Positions 12,660-24,496 of a stretch of DNA of 64,000 bases are shown here, one piece after another (within the stretch, counting starts at the first letter, position 1; each line of letters opens with the position of its first letter). The DNA lies in contig SCFE01000064.1 in assembly GCA_004352715.1 (NCBI GenBank), positions 1,652,226 through 1,716,225 on the forward strand. Direction: 5' to 3'. Source of the DNA: Hofstenia miamia. Its lineage: Eukaryota > Xenacoelomorpha > Acoela. The notes beneath the pieces were generated by a model. The model did not search any database and was not told the DNA's origin. It was given only the letters and a program-made list of their open reading frames with translations. Made by a program: the position numbers and the translations under genes.

Positions 12660-13413
12660 TAGAGCACTTTTTTTTTCAAATTTCAGATGTCAAATATATG
12701 TTACGTTGGGAAGCTCATTGAGGCAGCTGTTGCAAGCCAAATTATTTCATATATTAATCAAAATAATTTACTACCACAATTTCAATCTGCATGTAAAAAA
12801 ACGATTCTCAGTTGAAACTGCATTAATCAATGCATTTGATGATATTATTCTTGCCCTTGACAACGGAAAATGTGCAATTATAATTCTTATTGACCAAAAT
12901 GCTGTTTTTGAAAATATCAACTATGATATTATGATCAAAATCTTACACAAAATTGGATTTAAAGAGATATCATTCCATCTGTCTGCTAGTGTTCCTCAAG
13001 AGTCTATTCTTGGTCCAATCTTATATACCTTTTACAATTATGTTCTTTCATAATTATATTTAAAGAATTCATGGCAATATTAGGTATATGATTGTCATTT
13101 ACAATTTTATAGATTTTTTACTATGGATCAGAAAGATATTTTAAATTTTGCTAAAAATTCATCCCATTTTCTAGCCTCCCTTAATCAATATCTAAAAATA
13201 TTTTACTTACAAATGAATGTATCAAAAACGAAATTAATGCATATTATACAAGAAAAATTAAAAAAATTACTACTGAAGGAATACACTTTTATCCAGGTGT
13301 TAAAAATCATTAAAAATCTTGAATGTCTAATGGACGAATCCCATAAATTAGAAACCCACACTATATGCAAATGTCATTTGGGTAATATCAAATTTAATGT
13401 TTTCTTTCATTAA
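12660..13413 (+). pseudogene. Non-LTR retrotransposon reverse-transcriptase remnant
   Basis: The conceptual translation from about 12660 to 13053 keeps the order of the reverse-transcriptase core: an ETALINAFDDI block, an AIIILIDQNAVFENINYDI block (usual form LLDLSKAFDTINHDI) and a VPQESILGPILYTFY block (usual form GVPQGSILGPLLF). A second open piece at 13123-13413 carries LQMNVSKTKLMHI, the conserved NxSKTK step after the catalytic motif. The part between the domains is shortened, and no intact YADD box could be read. It has lost the endonuclease and both ends and cannot be active. Clade is uncertain; the motifs resemble the CR1/Jockey group. Confidence 0.65.
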
Positions 13414-13553
13414 AAAACACTAAGATAATTGTTCAATCTATGATTTCTTGAAGGTTAGATTTTGAAAAATTATTATTTATGGTCTACCCGATAAATCCAA
13501 CAAAAAATCCTAAACAAAAATGTAAATGAATAAGAGTATCAAAGCTTAGAATA

Positions 13554-14120
13554 CGAGGGAGAGTCAAAAAGTAATGATAATTTTATAAAAGAGTGACAAT
13601 AATTTCAGAATCTTGTATTCTGACAAAAAGTTTCTACACCATGATTTTCGTTAAATCATTAACATGATAAAGTAAGAGTTCAATAAAGTAAGAACAGCGA
13701 TGATGATGTCTTCTGATCTGGACGTTCTGGGTCTGGCACTCCTGTGTTCATCTTCCACCGAATCTCTGCCCTGTTCGAATTCACAAATCCATCGGTAGAC
13801 AGTGGGATCTGGAGGAGCACTATCCTCGTAGACAGAGCTCAATGCATTGATGATGTCAGCCGGCTTCCAACCAAGTTTCGTTAGAAACTTGACATTTCTG
13901 CGAATTTCAATTTTGGTGCTCTCCATTGATTGAACCTTATATAGCGTAAAACGCTAGACTTTGAATTAGTTTTAAGAGGCTGACAGCAGTGTAAGCAAAT
14001 TCAAACTCAGTTCAAATCACGGGTATGAATAGCTATTTCAAATAAGACAAAACTTGTTTTCCTTCTACTTAAATTTTTCAAATGGCATAGATATTATCAT
14101 TACTTTTTGACTCACCCTCG
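13554..14120 (-). mobile_element. Internally deleted mariner element
   Basis: Both ends carry matching inverted repeats of about 28 bases (CGAGGGAGAGTCAAAAAGTA at the left; CGAGGGTGAGTCAAAAAGTA on the complement at the right), and TA lies immediately outside each end, the mariner target duplication. Full-length mariners are about 1.3 kb. This one is 567 bp and keeps only the start of a transposase on the minus strand, so it is a deletion derivative that could move only with a transposase supplied elsewhere. The two ends differ little, suggesting fairly recent insertion. Confidence 0.85.
13690..13926 (-). pseudogene. Mariner transposase N-terminal fragment
   Basis: The ATG at 13926 opens a frame that carries the mariner DNA-binding region. 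A first helix-turn-helix runs from about residue 8 to 50 (RRNVKFLTKLGWKPADI ... DPTVYRWICEFEQG), followed by the linker GRDSVEDEHRSARPRTSR, which is typical of mariner (HTH_48-type) transposases. After SEDIIIAVL the homology stops and the frame runs into the element's end. The whole DD34D catalytic domain is missing. The start codon sits about 190 bases inside the right end, as in intact mariners. Confidence 0.8.
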
Positions 14121-14639
14121 TATGTAATTTTTTGAGTACTTGGTGCGATCAACCCTCCCGTGATCCGCTGCAAAAATATATGCTTCTAATGAAATCCGAA
14201 TATTTAAATACTTTTCACTATTCCATATTTTTTATCCTAAAATGTTCACCAATTTGTAATACTCATCTAATTAAGCAAAATATAACATCAAAGTTTGATA
14301 TTATATGCTTGAAAAATTTTCACTTATGTAAAGAAAATTTTGATTAGACATTGTTTGAGGCTAGACTAGTTTATATACACATATGCAATTACAAGTGATG
14401 ATCCTAAGTTAATTGACATATGCCAATCGCTCCAGTTGCAATACTTTGAAAGAAATTAGCATCAATGCTGTACTCAAATAATGACGTCTATTAGTAAAGC
14501 ATTATAGAAATACACTAAACTTTCAATTCTTTCAAGCAAATTTGGACAGTAAATACCATGTAAGAATGTTGGGTGCATATTATGTATAATACCATGAGTT
14601 TTTTTTATCGAAATAGCTAAGATTTACTTAAATATCAAA

Positions 14640-15030
14640 ATATTTTTAACTCCAAACTGTCCAGGAATTCATTTTAGATTTTCCATTGTTCTTGGTAAAA
14701 ATGTCAATTGGTCACAACTCAAGAACAAATAAAGATATCCAATATCTAAAAGTACCACAGGATAAAGAATTGTCTTCTCAGTTATATTTGTAGGCTGCAG
14801 CTCATGGTTACTTCGATGTACGCTGTCTCCTATAGTTTACCCCTCAACTGGTCCCGGAGGCTTTCAAACTCCTGATTGCCTGAATATTAGTTATTTAAAC
14901 ATTAAAAATTCGAAATTTTCAAAGAAAAATAGTTAATCTTTTCAAGCATTTCGAGCACTACTACACACTTTGCTAAAAATTTTCAACATTACACTCGAGC
15001 ACATTCAATAACTATTAGTAGGCTTGAAAA
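14640..15030 (+). repeat. Unnamed interspersed repeat, copy 2
   Basis: Diverged copy of the family at 5890-6330. It carries the blocks ACAACTCAAGAACAAATAAAG, AAAAGTACCACAGGATAAAG, a GGCTTTCAAACTCCT block, AAAATTCGAAATTTTCAAAG and AAAATTTTCAACATTACA in the same order. No terminal repeats or open frame. Confidence 0.45.
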
Positions 15031-15824
15031 TAATTGTTTAATACAATGAAAAAAAACGGTTTGATCATTTAAATTGATCAGAGGGATTATAAGATTAAAA
15101 GAAGGGAACTGCCAAATTCAAAAACAATATATTCTGATATTAAAGAAAGATGCAAAAAATGAGGCAAAGAAGAAATGTCATAGGAATTATTTGTAAATAG
15201 AAATTGAAACCCTTAGTTTTCATTCCAAATGTTCGAGTACTCTTTAAAAATATTAAAAACACTTATAAGAATGAGGTGGAGAGGTCGCCTTGTTTAGATC
15301 TTTGATCTTAGGTTATTAGGAATCGCTCAACTTTACTTTCAAATAGGTTTTTTCCAATTATCTTGTCTCAGACTAGTAATTAAAATTTTACTCAAGTCGC
15401 ATAAAGCTTTAAAATGCATAGCCCTAAATAATAAACAATAAATCTTTTAAACGTCTAAGCAATTGACAACCCATTTCTACTGCATTGATGAATGATATCT
15501 AATGTCCAATCGATTTAATCATTGACGATTTCGAAGTTAATGATTAAGAGAATTGCTCTTTGATTTGAAAATATGTGCTTTGATTTAGCTTTACCAGACC
15601 TTAAATAAATATATTTGTCTTAAGAAAATAACTTGCAATCTTTTATAAATCAAATCATTACATAAATCTATTCTTCAAAACATTAAAAGGTAGATAGAAT
15701 CCAAGGTTACTGTGCGTTTTATAACAAGATTGTACGAGTTTCCCACGTAAATGATTGACATTTATAACTAAGACAAGACACGTTAGAAATGATAACATAT
15801 AATCATAATAAAAAACTTTTTTAG

Positions 15825-15915
15825 GCCAGCAAAGGCAAGCAATACAAATGAATAGAAATCAAGTTTTTCTGCAACGAGGACAGTCACAGAAAATGAAGCA
15901 GGAGCAAATGGATCA
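15825..15915 (+). other. Unassigned coding-like block, possible internal exon
   Basis: The pyrimidine-ended acceptor CTTTTTTAG precedes 91 bases that end at a donor-like GTAAGC. In the frame with one leading base missing, the block reads QQRQAIQMNRNQVFLQRGQ and on to QKMKQEQMDQ, a Gln- and basic-rich helix-like stretch. Another frame is open from about 15850 to 15967 through the donor (TVTENEAGANGSVSKSRERF and onward). I do not recognise either protein. The block is GC-richer than its surroundings. It could be an exon of a gene nested on the plus strand or a piece of an old transposon. Confidence 0.25.
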
Positions 15916-17181
15916 GTAAGCAAATCGAGAGAACGGTTCAGCGAAGAGGAAATACAGCAGGGATTTCTTGAAACGCGAGGATGAGGAAAATTAGTCAATA
16001 GCAGTTGGAGTTTTGAGAGTCAGGGGGAGATTAGCTGAAGCACAGACACTATTAAAAAACTAGTGAAGGGTGCGATGTTTCTGTCAACTTAGTAATTACC
16101 AAATTTGAATGCTGAAATTTCGGCCCTTTAAGCTAGATTTTAAGATTCCGCTGAAATGATCAATTTTTGAATACATGTTCTTCTCTCTTTATTTTTTTTT
16201 GCGCAATAAGCAATTTCAATTCAGCAATAGATTGGGGACGTCTCTGATAAAATTTGTCTTTTAAAAATCCTACAGGGATTCAAGTCAGGAGAATTTTTTC
16301 ATCAGATTCCAAGTTATTGAGTTTTTAGCTAACATTTGTGATTTATATATTCAATTAAATTTGTAAAATATTAATAAAAGGGTGAAAATCAACGTATAAA
16401 ATATATGTTGGGAGATATTCTGTATATTGGAAATCATTGAATTGAAGTGCTTCACTACCAAGAGATTTCTTAGAAAACATATATAATTTAAAACTTTCCA
16501 TTTTATATTATTGTTATTTGAAGTTTTTTTCCATTATTGCCTTACAGCAATTCAATTCTATTTTAATCTAATTTAACAATTCTTTTTACCAGCAAAGGCA
16601 AATTTAGTCGTCAATTAATGTAAACTAAAATGTTATTGTATTGGGTTGACTTAACAATATAATTTTGCTTACTGTCGCATATCTGTTCACCACAAGAGTT
16701 TTGGCTGCTGCTCGGTATTCACATAAAAGCAAAATTAAAAAACTTTGAAATTATAGATTATATACGTAAAAATGCATACGCTTTTTGTTTAGTGATAAAA
16801 CAGAGTTTCAAATAACCATAAAAGACTAAAAATCATCATTCATATATTTAAGTATGAAACACGAAAAAATACAGACATTTATTTCATTACAAGATTCAGT
16901 TTCTGAAAATACAAATAAAGCAGATGATTCCTGCAAATACTTTTATAATTCATGATATAAATATAATATTTAGAAATCTTAAAATTACAAGTAATTTGGA
17001 ATTTTATAAATTTTTTATTTTACTGAAGTCTTCACGACATTTATCAAGTGAAGGGCAGCTGTATGCAAGAACCTTCGATTTTTATTACCAATAAAAGAAA
17101 TGCAATGTTTGAATTGCATATAGTTCGGGCATTGATCATTCCTAGCAGTATTCATTTGAACACCATGTTATAACAAAATCG

Positions 17182-17427
17182 TTGAGAACGATAAATATTG
17201 TACCACAAGGTACAGTAATGAACCCCATTAGATTCAGTTTATGTAGCAATGATATCACACCCCATGTGGAAAACGTAGGAATTCTTCAATATGCAACAAA
17301 AAATTGTGCAATAGTTAGATACATACATCAATTAATAGAAACAGAAAATTTAACAAGGACCATCCGTAATATCAAATCATATTTAGAAACTAATAGATTA
17401 GTGATGAACGAGATAATGACACAGTAA
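17182..17427 (+). pseudogene. Reverse-transcriptase fragment of a second non-LTR element
   Basis: The frame reads a degraded GVPQGTVLGPLLFSLYINDI box (here VPQGTVMNPIRFSLCSNDI), then HVENVGILQYATKNCAIV, where the catalytic YADD has become YATK, then IKSYLETNRLVMN, the usual post-catalytic W/N-LxxN step. It stops at 17427. With the catalytic aspartates lost it is dead. It probably belongs with the tail piece at 18570-18677, about 1.1 kb further on, a normal distance for this class. Confidence 0.7.
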
Positions 17428-18569
17428 CTAGCCTGAATTTACAAGCTTCATTGAAAAAATACAAAGCTGCGGATTACACATTTTTGTCCCTAGCCCGTAC
17501 TGGTTTTGTCCTATTTGAATATTTCTGTCATGGTCCAGTCCTTTGCATCTATTTCTATTGTAACAAATATGGTAAGATTATTATGGGTGCACTAAAGGAA
17601 CAAGTTACTTAAATAGATATATGAAATTTAACATGTGTTCTTCAATAGATTGTGGAATACATTTTGTATATTCACAAAAGTAGGATAGTATAATAATATA
17701 CCAGTTAACACAGGAATTTTTGACAATTTGTAATGGTTTCGATGAAAAATTAAACACTCAATATAATTGATACAAGATGTTTTGCAAAAACTAAAATTCC
17801 AATTAACACTTGCACAATTATTGGAAATTGTAAATTACGATCATCAGTGCTACGAAGCTGGATAGAAAATCATTTATGGTGTAACAATTTCTTACTTTGG
17901 GAAGGGCGCGCCCGGACTGAAGTACTTGGGTGGTTTATTAACACAAGACAAGGAGTTGAGGTTCGTTGATACTGTCCTGGACCTTAGACAACTTTATTAT
18001 GTGAATACTACCCATGTTAACTAGTGCGTGAATAATTTGAAACGCCAAATTTACACGCACTTTGTAAGAACTATACGCACTTGCAAAGTACTTCTTTAGC
18101 AAACCAATTTTTTGGAACAACGCAAAATGGAAACTAATTTGAATTTTATTATGAAAATGTTTAAAATTTAATAGTAACATTGCATTTAATTAGTAGAACA
18201 ATAAAATTTTTACAATAATATCATGTTATCTTATAAGTTGCTCATTAGAAAATCGTAATTTCATATCTTAAAACATTGCGATATTATCTCAGAACACACG
18301 TTTGTAAAGCAAATTTAAAGAAATTAACGAGCTTGCAAGATTCAAAGTTGCGTTGTAATGCGTAATGTATTTTTTAAGTAACTAACGAACTCGTATACAT
18401 GGGAAGAATTTTAATGTTTTTGAAAAAATAGGATTTTCCATTGCAAAAAAATTCATATTTTAATTTACACATGAATAAGTCTTATGACAAATTTTCATCA
18501 CAACTGGGAAGCACACTTACATGTACCAATAGCTCTGTTCAACTTGAACAAAGCGGTTTGAGACTTTAA

Positions 18570-18677
18570 AGGCTGTTTAGGATTCACATAAGAGCATCGG
18601 CAAGCTTAGAAACATTCAAAAGAATGCTCAAACAGAACTTGCTAATCAATACAAAATTGATGTATCAAAGCAATTGA
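18570..18677 (+). pseudogene. C-terminal tail of a non-LTR retrotransposon ORF2
   Basis: The open frame includes IRASASLETFKRMLKQNLL, which matches the conserved S-L-x-x-F-K-x-x-L-K end of CR1/Jockey-type ORF2 proteins. It is followed by a TGA stop and, within about 130 bases, by a long (TA)n tract. Likely the 3' part of the same element as 17182-17427. Confidence 0.55.
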
Positions 18678-18807
18678 AAGTTTGGCCAAATATATAATTG
18701 CAGTTTTAATGATTTGCAATTTGGTAAGCTTTTTGCTATTTTTGAGCGTTTCAATGTGTTTTAGCTTAGTTTTTTTCTCTATGATCTCTTCTATGTCATT
18801 CTGGTAT

Positions 18808-18823
18808 TATATATATATATACA

Positions 18824-18895
<72 letters not shown>
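18808..18895. repeat. (TA)n microsatellite
   Basis: About 88 bases of TA with single interruptions (CAG, CA), just downstream of the retrotransposon tail, followed by a short TGTG tract. Confidence 0.9.
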
Positions 18896-18898
<3 letters not shown>

Positions 18899-19333
18899 GT
18901 GTGTCTGTGTTCGGAATTATACTGCTCTAACAACTAAAAGTTGTTACCTTCAGATTTTTTATTACATAATTTTTTATCCATTATAAATTAACCCATGGTG
19001 CATTGTTTTTTAATCTTTATAAATTGCTTCACAACTTTTTTATTAAGATTCCACGAACAAATATGTCTTTATAACCTTTTCAGTTGTAAGAGATTGGTTT
19101 TATTGCCTTCATAAATTTTTTCGGATTTGTAATGCTGATAAAAAGATGAATCCATCAACATTTAATTTTTATTTTAGGGGTGTACTAAAACATTTTTCAA
19201 TTTGATAAGCGCTGCACCAAAATCTGGTAACTTTAAATTTCAAATTAATTTTGTTCCTTTCTGATATTTCATATATTGTAGACATGTATATATCAAACTA
19301 TACGTCCTCAGTGTTTATTTATTTTTGGTTTAG

Positions 19334-19546
19334 GCGCAATTCGATGCCAGTGAATTAATCACGAATCGTGAAATCGTATCAATGCAAGTTCGGGATTCTC
19401 TGATGCAGCGCGCTCAAGCCTTCGGTTTAATTTTGGATGACATATCCATTACACATTTGACATTTGGTCGAGAGTTTTCAGAGGCTGTTGAATTGAAACA
19501 AGTAGCCCAACAAGAAGCAGAGCGAGCCAGATTTGTTGTCGAAATG
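19334..19546 (+). CDS. Prohibitin 1, single internal exon
   Basis: The acceptor TTTTGGTTTAG precedes 71 codons (phase 0 to 0), and GTTTGT follows as donor. The translation [19 protein letters not shown], then a helix and [19 protein letters not shown], then [15 protein letters not shown], is the conserved prohibitin segment from the end of the SPFH (band 7) domain into the coiled coil. Prohibitin forms the inner-mitochondrial-membrane ring with prohibitin 2 and protects newly made respiratory subunits. The match stops exactly at the splice sites, so this is not a retrocopy. No other prohibitin exon was found on the plus strand in the window. It lies antisense inside the 32-kb receptor intron. 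It is either one exon of a gene with very long introns or an orphan duplicated exon. The final Met replaces the usual Lys. Confidence 0.8.
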
Positions 19547-21317
19547 GTTTGTTTTCGTTAACTAAGCATTTTGTCCTAAAGATTGTTTTAACCCCACAAA
19601 TAGTTTCTTCCAAGAGTCAAAGAAATTTTCCTTAAAGTTTAACAATATTATTCAGTTTGCGTGTGAGATAACTTTCATATCTAGAAATCTTATTAAGTTG
19701 CCATACGATTTTCTTAGTACAGTCTCCAAAAATTTTTTAGGTTTTTCCTATTAAAATCGTTTAACCATTAGTCTATATAGTCTATGGTTGATAAATATAT
19801 AACGGTGTTCCCCTATTTAAATTTACTTGGAGCGTGTTCCTTTTGGTTATATTATTGTCTGATTAAATTCAGAACAAACATTGTCCACTATCACTTTCAA
19901 ATTAAATGTTAGGTGAAAATTTGATTTCTTTAATTTACTTTACATTTTAGCTTGTATTGAAAATTATATTAGTGTAGCATTTGAACTAATCACTTTAATT
20001 CGAATTACAAAATGTTTGAACCGAACAATATGGTATTGCATAGAGCAATAAAATATAATTTGATATTTATTAAAATGACTGATTAGGTTCAATCAATTTA
20101 ATTTTGAAAATTGTGTGATTCGCTTTGGTTGAGTATCTTTGCAGTTTCTTTCATTGAAATAGACTCCCATCTTTCGCATGAGATTTATAAATTGGTAGGT
20201 TAAAGAGTACATAATTATATTTCCAATTTTTGTTAACCATTCACAGAATCGATCGGTCCATCACATTTATTTCGAATGCTCTAGCAAATCTCTCATTTAT
20301 TTTGAAAAATCTGGAAAGGTTTCGGAAAATACATTTTTATATTATTAACTCATTTTATACCAACGTCTTCAAACAGGGACCATGTCTTTAAATGTATGCC
20401 TGATGCTTGTTTTTAATTTCATCCTAATTTCTCTTATTGATTGTTTAAACCTATGGTATTTTTAATGCTTTATTTTTTCAGCATTGGATTTACTGTTGTT
20501 TCACATATTTTATTACATCTGTTAATCAACCAATTTTTTTCATATTTTTTGTATTTCTTAAGATCGTCTTTCAAACAATATTTTACTTATGCACCACTGA
20601 CTTCAATATAACTTTGACCTCTTTACATAGTACATTCATTGTGTGATTGCAAGATTTCAAATTTTTGACATTTTGCTAAAAGTTCATACCGAGATCCTCA
20701 AATCAGGATCATGCAACACATCGCAAGATAACACTTCAAACGACAAAATTGGACATGAAATTCTCTTAATATGCTTTCTAAAAGTTCTTTATTTGGAAAA
20801 TATCCAATTCCAAATGATTTAAGTATGTATACTATGAAATGGTTATTATAAAAAATATCAAGGTATTTTTTTCAATAAATATCAAGTTGATGTAATATTT
20901 CTAGAAATATAATTATATTCTCCTATCCTGTTAATCACTAAACTAGTCCAAAATGAAAATTTACTATTGAAATTGTTGTACACAGTATTTATAGTCACTA
21001 AATTTATTATTTGTTTATCAAATAGATAAACAAGTTATGTCACATTTCGAGGGCAAAAAGCCACAATAAAAATCGCCATTTTGAGAGTAGTCGAGAAAAA
21101 AATTTATAGCAGTTTCGTTTTTTGTTCTACATGGCGTAGGTTTGAATGGCCAGTCAATCGAATTTATAAGAAACTTTTTTTTAAAAATTGACGATTTTGA
21201 AGTGTGAGCATTTTGCACAAACGCCTCGATATTTGAAATTTGCTTCTTTACGAAATATTCAATATAACCGTCATGCTAAAGGCATTCATGCTCATGCATT
21301 CGTAGAATATATATATA

Positions 21318-22317
21318 NNNNNNNNNNNNNNNNNNNNNNNNNNNNNNNNNNNNNNNNNNNNNNNNNNNNNNNNNNNNNNNNNNNNNNNNNNNNNNNNNNN
21401 NNNNNNNNNNNNNNNNNNNNNNNNNNNNNNNNNNNNNNNNNNNNNNNNNNNNNNNNNNNNNNNNNNNNNNNNNNNNNNNNNNNNNNNNNNNNNNNNNNNN
21501 NNNNNNNNNNNNNNNNNNNNNNNNNNNNNNNNNNNNNNNNNNNNNNNNNNNNNNNNNNNNNNNNNNNNNNNNNNNNNNNNNNNNNNNNNNNNNNNNNNNN
21601 NNNNNNNNNNNNNNNNNNNNNNNNNNNNNNNNNNNNNNNNNNNNNNNNNNNNNNNNNNNNNNNNNNNNNNNNNNNNNNNNNNNNNNNNNNNNNNNNNNNN
21701 NNNNNNNNNNNNNNNNNNNNNNNNNNNNNNNNNNNNNNNNNNNNNNNNNNNNNNNNNNNNNNNNNNNNNNNNNNNNNNNNNNNNNNNNNNNNNNNNNNNN
21801 NNNNNNNNNNNNNNNNNNNNNNNNNNNNNNNNNNNNNNNNNNNNNNNNNNNNNNNNNNNNNNNNNNNNNNNNNNNNNNNNNNNNNNNNNNNNNNNNNNNN
21901 NNNNNNNNNNNNNNNNNNNNNNNNNNNNNNNNNNNNNNNNNNNNNNNNNNNNNNNNNNNNNNNNNNNNNNNNNNNNNNNNNNNNNNNNNNNNNNNNNNNN
22001 NNNNNNNNNNNNNNNNNNNNNNNNNNNNNNNNNNNNNNNNNNNNNNNNNNNNNNNNNNNNNNNNNNNNNNNNNNNNNNNNNNNNNNNNNNNNNNNNNNNN
22101 NNNNNNNNNNNNNNNNNNNNNNNNNNNNNNNNNNNNNNNNNNNNNNNNNNNNNNNNNNNNNNNNNNNNNNNNNNNNNNNNNNNNNNNNNNNNNNNNNNNN
22201 NNNNNNNNNNNNNNNNNNNNNNNNNNNNNNNNNNNNNNNNNNNNNNNNNNNNNNNNNNNNNNNNNNNNNNNNNNNNNNNNNNNNNNNNNNNNNNNNNNNN
22301 NNNNNNNNNNNNNNNNN
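21318..22317. other. Assembly gap of 1000 N
   Basis: Exactly 1000 N, so its true size is unknown. TA repeats lie on both sides (21309-21317 and 22318-22336). Confidence 0.99.
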
Positions 22318-23912
22318 TATATATATATATATATATTGTATGTGTTGTGCATTACAATCTTAGGCGTGTACATAACAAATGTACATCTGCAGACATAAAC
22401 GAATGAGGCAATTGATCAGCTAAGTAATCAAAACTTCAATTTTGTTTCAATATTCCTCATATTGCAAATCAATATAGTACGCAGTGGCATAAAGAGAGTG
22501 AAAGTACCTATAGCTAAACTATAAGATTTGCTAATTAAAGTGATTTATGCGTGATTAATCGATAACCTATTTGTAAAAATAAAACAAAGTTTTCTAATTA
22601 AGTCTGCACTGCTCCAATTTGTACATCGATTTGAAATGAACCCAAAAGTTTCAACTAACTGAATCTTCGACGGAATGGGTGACTTCAATGAGAACGACAG
22701 TTCACGTTTGTGTGAAATGCTTTAATTTAAAATAATGTTTTTGCAATAGTTTGATAAGTTGTTGCTAATTTATAAAAAGTTAAATTTCTTTTGAATGCGG
22801 CAGGTGCTACATATTACTTTCAAAAGAAAAACAATTGAGACTTAACAATAAATTATAAATGAATAATTGTGGAAGGCAAGTTGACTAAAACAATAGTGCG
22901 GAATCTCTGAAAAAATTAGGTTTTTGATACTTCGCATGTCTTAACTAATAACTCTGAAAGAATTTTATAAATTGATTTACAGCACGCATATTCTTGGCAT
23001 GCTAATGATTTAATCGACTACTGATAAATTTTAAATGATGGACTGAATTTTCAAAATAATTATGAGATTATCTATATTATTAATTGGAAGTATTTGCTAC
23101 ATATTAAAATCCAAAAAAGCAACGTTACAACAAACTTTAGGCTAATGGATATTTACCCCATTTCAGTATTTATCAGTGCTAAAAAAGCCAATAAAGCCTA
23201 TCGTTGTATACCATATGTATATGTATGCACACCAATTAAGGAATTTTTAGAGTTTACAAAATCACTACTACGTATCTAAACGTGCTCAATACAGTTTCGA
23301 TTTTCATAAAGTGTTGATGCTGCATTGAGGCTTCTTAAAAAGGCTAATTTGATAGAAGCACTTGAATCATTCCGATACTACTTAAATTTTCTAATATGGT
23401 TAGAACAGTTAATTGTTATGAATGAAAATTCAAGTTTGTGGGACTCAGGTTTTCCAAGATTAATAAATTTGGCTTAGGCATCTTCATTTCACCTAACATG
23501 CAAATAACAGTGAACTGTAGTTAGAGAGGAATATGTTGGTACTTCTGCTTAGATTAAGATAGACTGTGCATTTAATTAGAATGCTAATGTGGGCAGAATT
23601 AAATACTATTACATGGGCATGAAGTGATTGAAATATGCAATGTATTTTTCACTTAAATAATGATTTTGCTAAATTTTGTGTTTACTTAATTGATATAATA
23701 TGTACTTAAATGACTTTATGTACATGTATTTCAATATTTTTCTTGTCTTTAGCAATTCCCGAATTAAGAAAATTCAAAATGACAAAATTTTTCAAATGTG
23801 TTGCTAATTTCTCCATCAGAATGCATTAAATAGCGAAACTTTCACTGGTATACAATCTTTTTGTATTATAACCAAGCATACATCAACTTCTGCTGTTAAA
23901 CATTGAAAAAAC

Positions 23913-24080
23913 TCCATCAAGAAGCTGCGGAATCTGTTTATCGAATGGAAAGAGCTTGAAAAAAACAGAAATCGGTCGAGTCCAAACCAGCTAGCAAATG
24001 AAACCGGTTTCCTAGAAAAAGTTGAGCATCTTCTTGATATTGCTCATTTCAAAACGATAGGCCAATTGAAGCATGATTAA
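23913..24080 (+). pseudogene. Fragment of an uncharacterised transposon-associated protein
   Basis: Fifty-five codons to a TAA: SIKKLRNLFIEWKELEKNRN, then S-rich, then GFLEKVEHLLDIAHFKTIGQ. The pattern W-x-x-L-x-K-N-x-x-R followed by a D-I-A-H motif recurs in many uncharacterised, repeat-encoded proteins of arthropods and cnidarians (from memory of the family; not searched). Downstream to about 24560 there are further coding-like bits broken by stops. Start, function and superfamily are unknown. Confidence 0.4.
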
Positions 24081-24368
24081 GACGATCTTTTCTAAAAATC
24101 AACTAAGGTGCCCTAAAACGCCCACAAGTAAGCGACAACGCGTCAACTAAGTTCTTTTGGAGACATCAACAGTCATTAGAACTAGCACGCAAGCGCCTCC
24201 ACTGAATAGATCTGCCATCAACGTGAAAGGAGAAACATAGATTTGCTTGAATTGATGTTGCAAAAAGGTTACTTTAAGTTCACTAATTGCTACAAACAAC
24301 TACGCCAAGAGAGGTGCATGTTTGATACAGCAAATGACAGCTGGGTTGTTTCAGAAATGAAAATCAAA

Positions 24369-24496
24369 GGTTACACTATGTGATTGGTCACGCGTGATCT
24401 GTCGCATTTTGGTAAAATCCCAAGCCTAACCACCGAGATAATTAGCGATGTGACATGTTTTGTAGCTTTTCTTGCTACCAATCACGTAGTCTAACC
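24369..24496. mobile_element. Short palindromic element (MITE-like)
   Basis: Imperfect inverted repeats GGTTACACTATGTGATTGGT (24369-24388) and the complement of 24477-24496, GGTTAGACTACGTGATTGGT, match at 18 of 20 positions and enclose about 88 bases. Inner arms match only weakly. No clear target duplication is visible. It interrupts the decayed coding-like region that begins at 23913. Confidence 0.5.

Noticed and set aside
21188-22373. Long open frames spanning the N gaps (also at 29.7-30.8, 31.7-32.8, 47.4, 55.4 and 60.0 kb)
   Set aside because: They are open only because N codons contain no stops; the flanks are TA repeats.
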